From positions 1 to 31,490 of the forward strand of contig LGRX02030464.1 of assembly GCA_001247695.2 (NCBI GenBank): a stretch of 31,490 bases of DNA, given 5' to 3'. This stretch comes from Cymbomonas tetramitiformis (lineage: Eukaryota; Chlorophyta; Pyramimonadophyceae; Pyramimonadales; Pyramimonadaceae). The translations under genes and the position numbers were made by a program. Shown in pieces: positions 20,094-27,969 of the stretch. Position 1 is the stretch's first letter; every line of letters begins with the position of its first letter. The notes beneath the pieces are model-generated. The model saw only the letters and a list, made by a program, of their open reading frames with translations. It searched no databases and was not told the origin of the DNA.

Positions 20094-23000
20094 TGGGCCA
20101 GGTTTGATGCTTCAGGCGAAGCGGAGCTGAGGATGGCGGCGGCGTGGAGCCAGATGGTCCTGCCTCATCTCCTCTGACCATCTTCTGTGTCCTGAGAGTC
20201 TTGTGTGTGCGTACCGGAGGGTTCCTCCTGGCCCCATAGGTGTTCAGCGCGTCACGTGCTTGTTCCTCCGTCTTGCATGCACCAAGCATTACTCTGGCGT
20301 TGTCCCCCAAGTGTAGGTACTCCACGGCGGCGGCGTTCGTGCTGAACACCTCACCATCGCCTCCTTCCCCATCGGTCACTGGGTAGAACTTCCCCACCTT
20401 GTCAGCTGCGTCTGACAGCGTGAGCTGCGGGACAACCTTTACGCCCAGGTTCTCCACACCAGCCACCTCCTTATCATACTTCACCTTCAGACGAGCTCGA
20501 AGGTCAGTGATGTCCACTCGCTGCACGTACTTCAGGTGCTGGTATTGCCAACGCTGATCCTTCTCGTAGTAAAAGGGCAGCTGGAACTCGCCAGTCACCT
20601 TCCCCATGGGGCTCACGTTGGCGGCACCCTCCATGGTGTGACGTACCATGCGCTCCATGAGATCCCACTGGGCGCGAGTGTGCTCGCTGAGCACGCAGAA
20701 CTGGCGTGCCACCTTGTCCCACATGAGCTTGCCCGTCACGACCCCTGGGTAAATCTGGTGGGTGTTGAGGGCCTCCTGGACACTCGCCATTGTGTACCTC
20801 CCAGCTTCCCAATGGGCACCACAGTCAGGAAGCGGGACCTGGTCATTGTCCTTCCTGTGACTCGCCCTCGTGGTCCAGGCTTCTGAGGGTATCTTCGTCT
20901 CCTTGTCAACCTTCTGATCCACCAACGTGAAGTCGGGCCACAGTAACTCCGTCTCCAAGATGGTCTTCCATTCTCCACAACGCGAGAACTTGACCTGCAC
21001 AAATCCTGCGTCCACTCCGCTTCCATTGCCCTCTTCACAGAGTGTGCACAAGCGAGCATAGCCCGTGCGGTCGATGTACAGGCGCTGCTGAGACCAGCTG
21101 CTCTCCTTGTCTTGATAATCCCATGGGTTCACTGCCATGCCCACCCATGGCTGTGCACTGGCCAACTTGTATTCAGCTTCGCTCTCGGCCTCTTGCTCCT
21201 GCGTGAGGTCTGGATAGCGAGGATCTGTCTGAGTCGTGGCCAGGCTGGCTGGCATGACGGGCTCCGTCTCGGCTGGCTCTTCAACACTGGACCACTCGCT
21301 TCTGGTCGCCACGTTGGCTTCCCGCTGGCTGCGTGATGTCGCTTGTAGCAGGCCCAACATCTGGCCCGTTATGGACGTACCGGGCACCGGTGGTTCGAAC
21401 GTTGAGCTCTCGGCGTGCAAGTTGACCCGCCCAGTGAGTTCGACTCGCATCAGTGAACTGGGTTTCAAGAAGCCCGCCTCCACCATGGACTGGCAACGCG
21501 CATCGAGCCTCTCCCTCTCCTCCTGGTTGAACCTTCTCAGTCTCATCTCCTCTAGCCATGATGCCAGGAGGTCCACCAGCTCGGGGTGGTTTCGTGAGAA
21601 TGCACAAGGTGCAGGTGCACACCTTTCTCCTGAGAGGGCCAGACGGTCCTCTCCCCTTGTGTCTGGAAACACCGCCTCACGTGGAGGTGGAGCGCAGCCT
21701 TCAAAGGCGGGGGCAAGAGTGCGCGCTAGCGTAGCACCGTCGTCGAAGATCTCAGTCGCCAGGCACACCCTGGGGTCTTCGTTCCGCTTGCTCCTCGCAT
21801 CAACGGGCGGCGTCAGCTCGATCAACGGCAGCGTGACCTTCTCCCTCATGCCCAGTGACACCGCGGCCTCAGAGGTGGCGATGCCTCGGTAGAGGTCGAT
21901 GGTCAGCTTGAGTGCGTTCTTCAGGGGTCCCGTGCCCACCAAGAAACCCCACGTGGTGTCGTTGGTGTATGTGACAAAGGCATGGAGCCGATGCAGAGTC
22001 ATGTATGGTGTGCCCGCGGCGAGGACCACATCCACGTAGCAGTACTTGGTGAACTCTGCAGGGCTGCCGTCACATCTGGCCACTCTGGCCCCCGTCTCCG
22101 CATCGAAGATGGTCAAGCCAAGCCTGTTGACCGTTCTGATGGGGATGATGTTGCAATTGGCTCCAGTGTCCAGAAGTAGCGCTTTGTACAACATGAGCAG
22201 ACCCCCAGAGGCCACCAGAGCCATCCCTTGTGACAAAGACTCGTTCAGAAGCTTGCACACAGGCTGGACCTGCGCCATGGCGGTGAGCTGCTCTTCCGTA
22301 AGGCCACTGAGCATCTTCTTCTTCAACAGCTCGTATGCTTTGGCCTCCATGGTCCCTGCGTGTAGCTCGCCCCTCTCGCTGAAGTCCTTCACCCCGAAGC
22401 TCTCCTGGACAGTGGCCGCTGCAGCAGTTACGCGCACCGTGGTTCTCCCCTTCCTGGGCTGCTCCACCGTGTCCTCCGGCATCTCGTCCAGAGGAATCTC
22501 CTCCTCGTCGCTGTCGTCGCCAGACTCCATGCCTGGGCAATCGTCATCCTCGTCGCTGTCGTGATCATTGTCTCTGCCGATGCCCTGACAGTCTGCTGCT
22601 AAGGCTGTTGGCATGGGGAGCTGATCGGTCTCAGCTAGCTCCACCAGGGTTTCCACACCCCTGGGAGCTGTTATCCGACCCTCTGCCACGAGTCCAGCAG
22701 CTAGTTTACGGAAAGCCGCTCCTAGACTCTTGATCACGGAAGCCATGAGCTGTACCTTCCTCTGCATCTCGTCCGCCGCAGGCGCCATGGGCACCTGTGC
22801 GTCGGCCTCGTACTCTTCAGGTGTCTTCACTGGGAAGCCCCTCATGCGTTGGGTGCTGCCCAGGGCTACCGCTGGGGCTGCTGTGAGCTCGGACTCTGCA
22901 CCCTTGCACAGTGTCTCGGGGAGTGCCCCCAAACCCAAGGTGTCGAGTGCGCTCGAGAGTGCTTCTTCACCCATCTCCTCGGCCATTGCTGAGAGTAAGT

Positions 23001-24345
23001 TGGTTGGAGAGCCAGATGGCGCTCCTGCTCCTGCGCTGCCACGGTGGTGCACATGTGTATCAGCGATGTACGTCTCCCTCTCCGCGACGCGCGCTGCGAC
23101 TGGCTCCTCGTCGGAGCCCTCGTCCTCGGACAGTACCTGCGATTTCACACTGCCCGCACGACTGGCAGTCTTCCGGGCAGCCACCATGCCCTGGTACTCA
23201 GCCTTCAACGCTTCAGGGTTGCCAGTGGCGCCCTTCTGCTTGTCCTCTGGTGTCTGCTTGGCTCGGTACTTGTCTTTCTCGTCGTTAGGCAGCTGCTGCC
23301 AGTCCGTCACCAGGATGCCCCAGTCGGAGCTCTTAAAGCGGTTCTTCAAGTTGTACATGCGCAGGGCGGCATTCTCCGCGTCCCACCACTTGCTGGAACC
23401 AAGTCTGCTCTCGTGGAACCCGGCAGGCATCTTGACGTGCTTGTAGCCGCTCCTGCACTGCTCAGGATCGGACTCATGCCAGCCCCCTCCGAAGCAGCGT
23501 AAGCACTTGGGCTTGTCGTTTGTGCGAGTGCCCTCCGCTGGCGGCGGCGTCTTGTTGTAGGAGGACTTCTTAGTTCTTTCGGCAACGTTCACCTCCTTCT
23601 TCATCTTCTTGGAAGGCGGTGTCTCCGCCTTCTTGCTGTTCTCTAGCTCGCCTGGCTGCCCTTCCCCAGCGGACTCAATCTTCTTGATCGAGTTCTTTAT
23701 CGCCTTGAGGTCGAGGCCATGTTGACGAGCCTCCCAGGTAGAGTACTGGCAGCCACACCGCCTGGTAATCTCCTGAAGAAAGGTGAGAATCCAGGACTCC
23801 GCGTCGCCCTTGAGCTTGTCCTGAACCTCGATGATGGACTCCAGGTCCTTCCAGGTCACCCGATTGGGTGGCGGGAACTGTGCCCTCAGCTGCTCCTTCA
23901 CCCGTGTCTGGAAGATCTTGATGCGCAGGTTTTCTACGCAGTCCTCGATGAAGGTGCGCAGCTCCTCATCGCTCAGCACCTTCCCAGTGTTGAGCTGCAT
24001 CTCCCTGCGTTGACACAGCTTCATGTACGTTAGCCCATCCTGCCCCACCTCCTGCGGCTTCTGTGTCAACAGATCCACTTTCTCCTGCGTTCCCTTCATC
24101 ATAAACTTCTTGTCAAGGGCAGCGATAAAACCCCTGAGCGCGTAGACGTACTGCATGTCACGGGTGCCATCATGTCCCGTCAAGCCTTTCAGCGAAGTTC
24201 CATCAGCCAGATAGTCGTTGGAAACCTCCCCTTGGGCGTCTTGGTTCGTCACTGGCCTCGCTATCACCCACGTGGTACCAGCATTCATTTCGTTAAAGGG
24301 GGGCCTAGCACACGGGATGGTACCCTCGAGTGCGGCCATGTTCAC
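20008..24345 (-). CDS. Gag/protease polyprotein with long unassigned C-terminal region
   Basis: 1,445 codons, first ATG 24339 (MAALEG); the frame is open from 24345. Residues 1-230 are a helical gag-like region and 235-260 are Lys-rich. A cysteine-histidine motif lies at 281-297 (CLRCFGGGWHESDPEQC, CX2CX5HX6C, a variant zinc knuckle). Residues about 340-390 have an HMG-box-like pattern (DWQQLPNDEKDKYRAK). Acidic stretches lie at 405-415 and 590-625. An aspartic protease active site is at 724-731 (LLLDTGANCNIIP, near 22170). The last 500 residues are not recognised and have a folded-protein composition. The preceding short frame overlaps it by 41 nt and is offset by +1, so entry is either by internal initiation or by a +1 shift. 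Confidence 0.85.
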   Translation of the reverse strand: MNMAALEGTIPCARPPFNEMNAGTTWVIARPVTNQDAQGEVSNDYLADGTSLKGLTGHDGTRDMQYVYALRGFIAALDKKFMMKGTQEKVDLLTQKPQEVGQDGLTYMKLCQRREMQLNTGKVLSDEELRTFIEDCVENLRIKIFQTRVKEQLRAQFPPPNRVTWKDLESIIEVQDKLKGDAESWILTFLQEITRRCGCQYSTWEARQHGLDLKAIKNSIKKIESAGEGQPGELENSKKAETPPSKKMKKEVNVAERTKKSSYNKTPPPAEGTRTNDKPKCLRCFGGGWHESDPEQCRSGYKHVKMPAGFHESRLGSSKWWDAENAALRMYNLKNRFKSSDWGILVTDWQQLPNDEKDKYRAKQTPEDKQKGATGNPEALKAEYQGMVAARKTASRAGSVKSQVLSEDEGSDEEPVAARVAERETYIADTHVHHRGSAGAGAPSGSPTNLLSAMAEEMGEEALSSALDTLGLGALPETLCKGAESELTAAPAVALGSTQRMRGFPVKTPEEYEADAQVPMAPAADEMQRKVQLMASVIKSLGAAFRKLAAGLVAEGRITAPRGVETLVELAETDQLPMPTALAADCQGIGRDNDHDSDEDDDCPGMESGDDSDEEEIPLDEMPEDTVEQPRKGRTTVRVTAAAATVQESFGVKDFSERGELHAGTMEAKAYELLKKKMLSGLTEEQLTAMAQVQPVCKLLNESLSQGMALVASGGLLMLYKALLLDTGANCNIIPIRTVNRLGLTIFDAETGARVARCDGSPAEFTKYCYVDVVLAAGTPYMTLHRLHAFVTYTNDTTWGFLVGTGPLKNALKLTIDLYRGIATSEAAVSLGMREKVTLPLIELTPPVDARSKRNEDPRVCLATEIFDDGATLARTLAPAFEGCAPPPREAVFPDTRGEDRLALSGERCAPAPCAFSRNHPELVDLLASWLEEMRLRRFNQEERERLDARCQSMVEAGFLKPSSLMRVELTGRVNLHAESSTFEPPVPGTSITGQMLGLLQATSRSQREANVATRSEWSSVEEPAETEPVMPASLATTQTDPRYPDLTQEQEAESEAEYKLASAQPWVGMAVNPWDYQDKESSWSQQRLYIDRTGYARLCTLCEEGNGSGVDAGFVQVKFSRCGEWKTILETELLWPDFTLVDQKVDKETKIPSEAWTTRASHRKDNDQVPLPDCGAHWEAGRYTMASVQEALNTHQIYPGVVTGKLMWDKVARQFCVLSEHTRAQWDLMERMVRHTMEGAANVSPMGKVTGEFQLPFYYEKDQRWQYQHLKYVQRVDITDLRARLKVKYDKEVAGVENLGVKVVPQLTLSDAADKVGKFYPVTDGEGGDGEVFSTNAAAVEYLHLGDNARVMLGACKTEEQARDALNTYGARRNPPVRTHKTLRTQKMVRGDEAGPSGSTPPPSSAPLRLKHQTWPNAWSLRPCEARISHIGVPGHLRARVTHP

Positions 24346-24847
24346 TAGTGTCTTTGAGGACTCGGTCCATGTTGGAGGCCACTACACCCCCTTTCTCATA
24401 ATTCTCACGCCACCAGCTGAGAGTTTGCGAATTCTCGCCAGCCAGACATGCAGGGATGATATCCCACAGATACTCAAAGTCAGGAGGTGTCTCTCTCAGG
24501 GTCTTGATCTGCGCATCGGTGAGCGTGCCAGCCCCGGACCTGAGCCTCCTTCTGACGTTGGCGTTGTGCTGCCGCACAAAATTCTCGCACATGTCGGCGA
24601 ACTCCCTCAGAAACTTGGGACGGTCTTCCTCCTTGGTGCCCGTGTAGATGGGCAGCGTACCAAGGTTGATGCGCGCGGAGTCAGTGTACTCCATTTCCTC
24701 CTCGAATATCACCAACGGCTCTTGGGCTTGGACCTGAGGTTGCACTGGTGCTTGGGCTTGGACCTGAGGTTGCACTGGTGCTTGGACCTCGGGCTGACCT
24801 CTGGCAGCCCCTTCCTCTTCTTCCAGCTCTGTGAAGTGCTGGCTCAC
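24305..24847 (-). CDS. N-terminal gag-like frame of the giant element
   Basis: 180 codons. The frame is open upstream to about 24950 but lacks an ATG. The first NTG is GTG 24847, so the start is uncertain. A Gln/Pro-rich repeat (PVQPQVQAQ, twice; 18-nt tandem duplications near 24720-24780) precedes a gag-type core (LPIYTGTKEEDRPKFLREF). It ends in the overlap with the next frame. Probable particle protein N-terminus, assigned by position and weak resemblance to Ty3/gypsy capsids. Confidence 0.6.
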   Translation of the reverse strand: MSQHFTELEEEEGAARGQPEVQAPVQPQVQAQAPVQPQVQAQEPLVIFEEEMEYTDSARINLGTLPIYTGTKEEDRPKFLREFADMCENFVRQHNANVRRRLRSGAGTLTDAQIKTLRETPPDFEYLWDIIPACLAGENSQTLSWWRENYEKGGVVASNMDRVLKDTSEHGRTRGYHPVC

Positions 24848-24978
24848 CCGTATCGCTCTCTGGGTACGCCTCTCTGCCCTTTGCTGTTTCTGACGGTCAG
24901 TACTGGATTCCGTTGCTATTTTTCCGGTGGAGAGGAGATGCTGGTGTGAAGGCTCTTTTCACTCCACACTTCCAAGCT

Positions 24979-25519
24979 TACCAGTACGGATAAATCCGTC
25001 CCTGGCTTCACCTTTCAGTGCTTTGCTCTAAGTAGCAATCACTGCCAGGATAATCTCGTTCATAAATGGTGTGCATAGTTTCGTCTGTGACTTGACCCTG
25101 TCTTGCACTGCTTCTTCTAGATGTTCAGCATGGTTGCCTCAGCCCTCAGTGTGCCTGGTCAGTACAGTAACTCGGAAGAATGCCAGCATGGGTCAAGTTG
25201 TCGCAAAGAACGCTGTCGTGATGGTGGACACTGACAGCCCTGTTTCGCTCTACGCCTTCAGGCGTACCAGTACGGATGAATCCGTCCCTGGCTTTACCGT
25301 CTGGTGCTTCGCTCCAGCAGGATGTCACTCCCCGAAGTAGCCCAGCATGTAATTCCCAACGCTGCAACCATAGTGGACAATAGGCACCGGGTTCCGCTCT
25401 GATCGCTGTCGCTGTACTTTGCAAGACTGGTGAACTTCGAGTGCCACAACAGTCTGTTTCCCTCAACCTCTTCCAAGGCTTACCAGTACGGATAAATCCG
25501 TCCCTGGCATCACCATTCA
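24979..25519 (-). repeat. Three hairpin repeats in the giant element's leader
   Basis: TACCAGTACGGATAAATCCG and its flank recur at about 24979, 25265 and 25481. Each contains the stem ACGGAT/ATCCGT with a 2-nt loop; the middle copy changes the loop from AA to GA but keeps the stem. Adjacent sequence (TGCTTTGCTC..., CACTGCC/CACTCC) is also loosely repeated, so the leader is built from diverged units of about 220-290 bp. A conserved hairpin in an untranslated leader could be an RNA packaging or dimerisation signal, which is inference. Confidence 0.75.
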
Positions 25520-25557
25520 GAAGTCTCGTTCTTCAGGACTGCTATTGCACTCTCAGA

Positions 25558-25580
25558 ATTACAGACGACATGTCTGTAAT
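25558..25580. repeat. Hairpin next to the primer-binding site
   Basis: ATTACAGAC and GTCTGTAAT form a perfect 9-bp stem with loop GACAT, just downstream of the candidate primer-binding site on the coding strand. It may organise the leader RNA. Confidence 0.6.
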
Positions 25581-25583
25581 ATG

Positions 25584-25599
25584 GCTCATTTTTGTTTTG
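25584..25599 (-). other. Candidate self-priming primer-binding site
   Basis: On the minus strand, CAAAACAAAAATGAGC spans the terminal CA of repeat A and the first 14 bases of the internal region. It is perfectly complementary over 16 nt to the coding-strand stretch at 25766-25781 inside repeat A (and to 10781-10796 in the other copy). No TGG-type tRNA primer site is seen here. Confidence 0.6.
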
Positions 25600-25981
25600 T
25601 AAAAGACTGTTAATTACAGTTCTGACACTATCGCACAAGAGCAAGTTCCACAAATGTATATCTTTACAAGCAGAAGAATGCTGTATCTCATAAATTATAT
25701 CACATCACTGCTGTTTTCGCGGTCTAAGCGAGTCCTGGCTATTTTCGGAATCACTGTTACGAAGGCAAAACAAAAATGAGCGTCTGCCTCACCCTTCCAC
25801 GCCGCCCTACTTATTCTCACTATCTCTGAACAAGTGTAACACCCGCTTATCTTTCCGTATCTCTTCACTGTCATAACTCCTCACGCGTACCGTACAGCGC
25901 GTGTCATATGTTCGTCACAGAGACTGCTACAGCAAGTGTCACAACCCGGCTGAGGTACACGATAAGCCGTGGTTTGTGACA
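25598..25981 (-). repeat. Repeat A, 5' copy (A1)
   Basis: 384 bp, minus strand TGTCACAAACC to CTTTTACA. It forms the outer right end of the element and abuts AACC. Unlike A2 it has no B repeat on either side. It contains the inferred promoter and transcript start (see 25766-25815). Confidence 0.93.
25766..25815 (-). promoter_or_regulatory. Inferred LTR promoter and transcript 5' end
   Basis: The 16-nt segment complementary to the primer site begins at 25781 on the coding strand. If the RNA starts there, as self-priming would require, an AATAAGTA sequence at 25815-25808 lies 27-34 bases upstream, a good TATA-box position. This is a prediction from sequence spacing only. Confidence 0.45.
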
Positions 25982-27311
25982 AACCGTCAGGTGGGATAGA
26001 GACATCGTTTCGCGGCCTCCCCACCCCCAAAGGGCGGGAATTGGTCTCAATCGCGTACCAGGCAGGGTGCACGGTGCGTTGCTTTTCATTCTGCATCGTC
26101 GGCCTTCGTACAGGAGTGCCCCCTCTGCCCTGGGCACTTTCATGACACGGCACGTTGCCCGGAGGTGTGTGGTTCTTGTGATGTGGGACTCCGTAATGCC
26201 GCCATGGACTTGGACGAGGTGGTTTCGGCTTTTCAGACCGCTTTCGACGACGAGGACGACAAGGAGTTTGCTCAGCTGTGCCACCAGCACGACCAGCCTC
26301 TGGTACGTGACGACCCAGAGCCTTTCACGTACCCGGTGGAGCACGATGTGGGATTGCGTGCTCACTATGCGGGCTTGGGTCGTGGTACGTCGGACGCCGG
26401 CATGGTTGATGTGCTAGCCGACGCACGTGGTGTGCTGGACGGTCTGCGGTCTGCGGCTGCGGCTGCACAGGTCGGTGGTGCTGCCACGATCGGTGTGCAG
26501 CCACCCCTGCACCTTGGCACTTTGTCTGTGCCGCAGGTGGTGTGCGATGTGCCACCACCTGCCAATCACGAGATCGAGACCCGAGAGCTTTACCCGGTTT
26601 TGCCATCGGACCCGGCATCACACGAGTCTCCTTTTGAGGAGCCCCTCCAGGTCACCTTTATGGACAGGATTATCCCGGCAGGTGACAACCCCTCTCTTAA
26701 TTTGTGCTCGATTGACTTTGCTCACGAGCCAATTCACCCGGTAGAGCTTCCCGTGATCGACGATGACGACGACTCCGACGGTTTTTCTTACCACGGAGAC
26801 GAGATTCCTTCGGACCCACCGGCTACACTGTCACGTGTCGGTGTGGCAAAGTTGCCGAGGGTCTTCTCTTTTGCGTCACTAGCCTTGCCCACCCTCATGT
26901 GCCTCGTGCATGTGTCTCAGCGGTTCAGGGTTCGGTGGTGCTCGATCGAGCCGCTGACCGGACTTCACCGCAGCAGTACACCCCACCGATGTGACTGCCA
27001 ACAGTCTGTCTGACTTGCCGTACAATTTTACTTTCGGCATTCCTTTTCCTTTTATGGTTTCGGCGGACTTGGACTTGGGTTTTCACATTTGTGGATTCCT
27101 TAATTTACTCTACGAGTCTGGTTCTGGTTCTGGCTTCTGGTTCTGGCTTCTGGATTCTGGTTCTGGTTTCTGGTTCTGGACTCTGGTTTCTGGACTCTGG
27201 TGTTGGATTATGACTTCTGGACTCTGGTTCTGGTTGAACATCTTTGACACTGACGACTTCTTCAACACCGGTGAACTCTGCAGCTTTGTGGACCACTTTG
27301 AAAGTGGCTGA
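25982..27311 (+). pseudogene. Second gag-like gene, 3' half
   Basis: This continues the gene cut at 10389. From AACC (25982-25985) the frame reads on, with one TAG at 25997-25999, into a canonical CX2CX4HX4C zinc knuckle (CPLCPGHFHDTARC, 26117-26158). It then passes through AFQTAFDDEDDKEFAQLC, which aligns with RFQRYYDAGDEGSMEHLC of the first gene, an acidic DDDDDSDG stretch, and a hydrophobic segment (FSFASLALPTLMCLVHV). A +1 change near 26945-27010 leads to the tail (NSLSDLPYNFTFGI) and a C-terminus at TGA 27309-27311. The tail is expanded by a TTCTGG minisatellite. It is a decayed gag of the same family as the one at 3173. Confidence 0.7.
27115..27236 (+). repeat. TTCTGG-type minisatellite inside the gag-like tail
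   Basis: About 20 imperfect 6-bp units (TTCTGG, ACTCTGG, TTTCTGG) occupy about 120 bp within the open tail frame and would encode a Ser/Gly/Phe/Trp/Leu-rich segment. The related element at 5200-5349 lacks it, so it looks like a local expansion. Confidence 0.75.
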
Positions 27312-27614
27312 GTAGCTTTGAGATTAGCTGTAGGAACTTAGCTTGGAAGCAGTATCCTAGCAGCAGTTTTAGAATGGGACCGCCCTGGCTAAAGCACAGG
27401 CCTCCCACTAGCAACTTTCAAAACTGACGAGGTTACGAGGTTACGAGGACCCGAGATTTTCAAAATTATACGTGGTTTAATAATGCCACCACTGTGAAGG
27501 ACCCATGAATACAACTGGTTAAAACGGCCCTAAAAATTGGAGAATTTTATTGTATACGTTTCTTGAAAAAAGTATTTTATGAGACTCCCTTGATATTTTA
27601 TTCCGTTTGAGTAC

Positions 27615-27840
27615 GTTATGACTTTTCTATGTGACAGCTTACAACATAATTACAACATTATGACTTTTCTGTGGGCCAGCTTACAACATAATTACAAACT
27701 ACAAACCAAGTTTGGCACTTTTTGCACCTCAATACTAACGCAGCGGAGCTGCCCCTTCTCGACTCGCACAAAACTTTCCTCAGGCTATTCTCACACCTCA
27801 ATACTAACGCAGCGGAGCTGCCCCTTCTCGACTCGCGTAA
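27615..27840. repeat. Two short tandem duplications
   Basis: A unit of about 42 bp (TATGACTTTTCT...CAGCTTACAACATAATTACA) occurs twice from 27617 and 27659. A 43-bp stretch (CACCTCAATACTAACGCAGC...CTCGACTCGC) occurs twice, at 27725 and 27794, with period 69. Apart from these, 27312-27969 shows no gene; the AT-rich part 27440-27620 is unremarkable. Confidence 0.8.
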
Positions 27841-27969
27841 GACCTTCCCGTTAGGCTTCTATTCTGCATCGGCTGTTGGCTAAGTCGTGCCGCGGCAAAA
27901 ACTGAATCTTACAGCTCTTCATCCTTTGGGACCTTCCCGCTTACACGTGGCCAAAATAGCAAGAAGGTC

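Larger units (their letters stand above)
10386..25985 (-). mobile_element. Giant Ty3/gypsy-like retrotransposon with methyltransferase and PHD domains
   Basis: The element proper is 10390-25981 (15,592 bp), flanked by AACC (10386-10389 and 25982-25985), with outer bases TG and CA. It interrupts a gag-like gene whose reading frame resumes across the gap. On the minus strand the order is repeat A, leader, gag-like frames, DTGA protease, about 5 kb unassigned, RT, RNase H, C5-methyltransferase, integrase, PHD finger, second methyltransferase-like domain, purine tract, repeats B-A-B. The DDE integrase after RNase H and the gypsy-type RT place it in Ty3/gypsy. Size is roughly two to three times that of ordinary gypsy elements. 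Repeat copies differ at only 3 of 384 (A) and 2 of 223 (B) positions by eye, so insertion is fairly recent. Reading frames are nevertheless offset in several places. Confidence 0.92.

Noticed and set aside
10613..25981. Treating repeat A alone as a normal pair of 384-bp LTRs for a 10613-25981 element
   Set aside because: There is no target duplication at those edges, no purine tract before A2, and B lies outside it. The AACC duplication and the restored gag frame place the boundary at 10390.
26165..27013. The right-hand gag-like frame as an independent host gene with its own start
   Set aside because: Its homology to the first gag-like protein begins upstream of any ATG and it joins in phase to the left half across the insertion.
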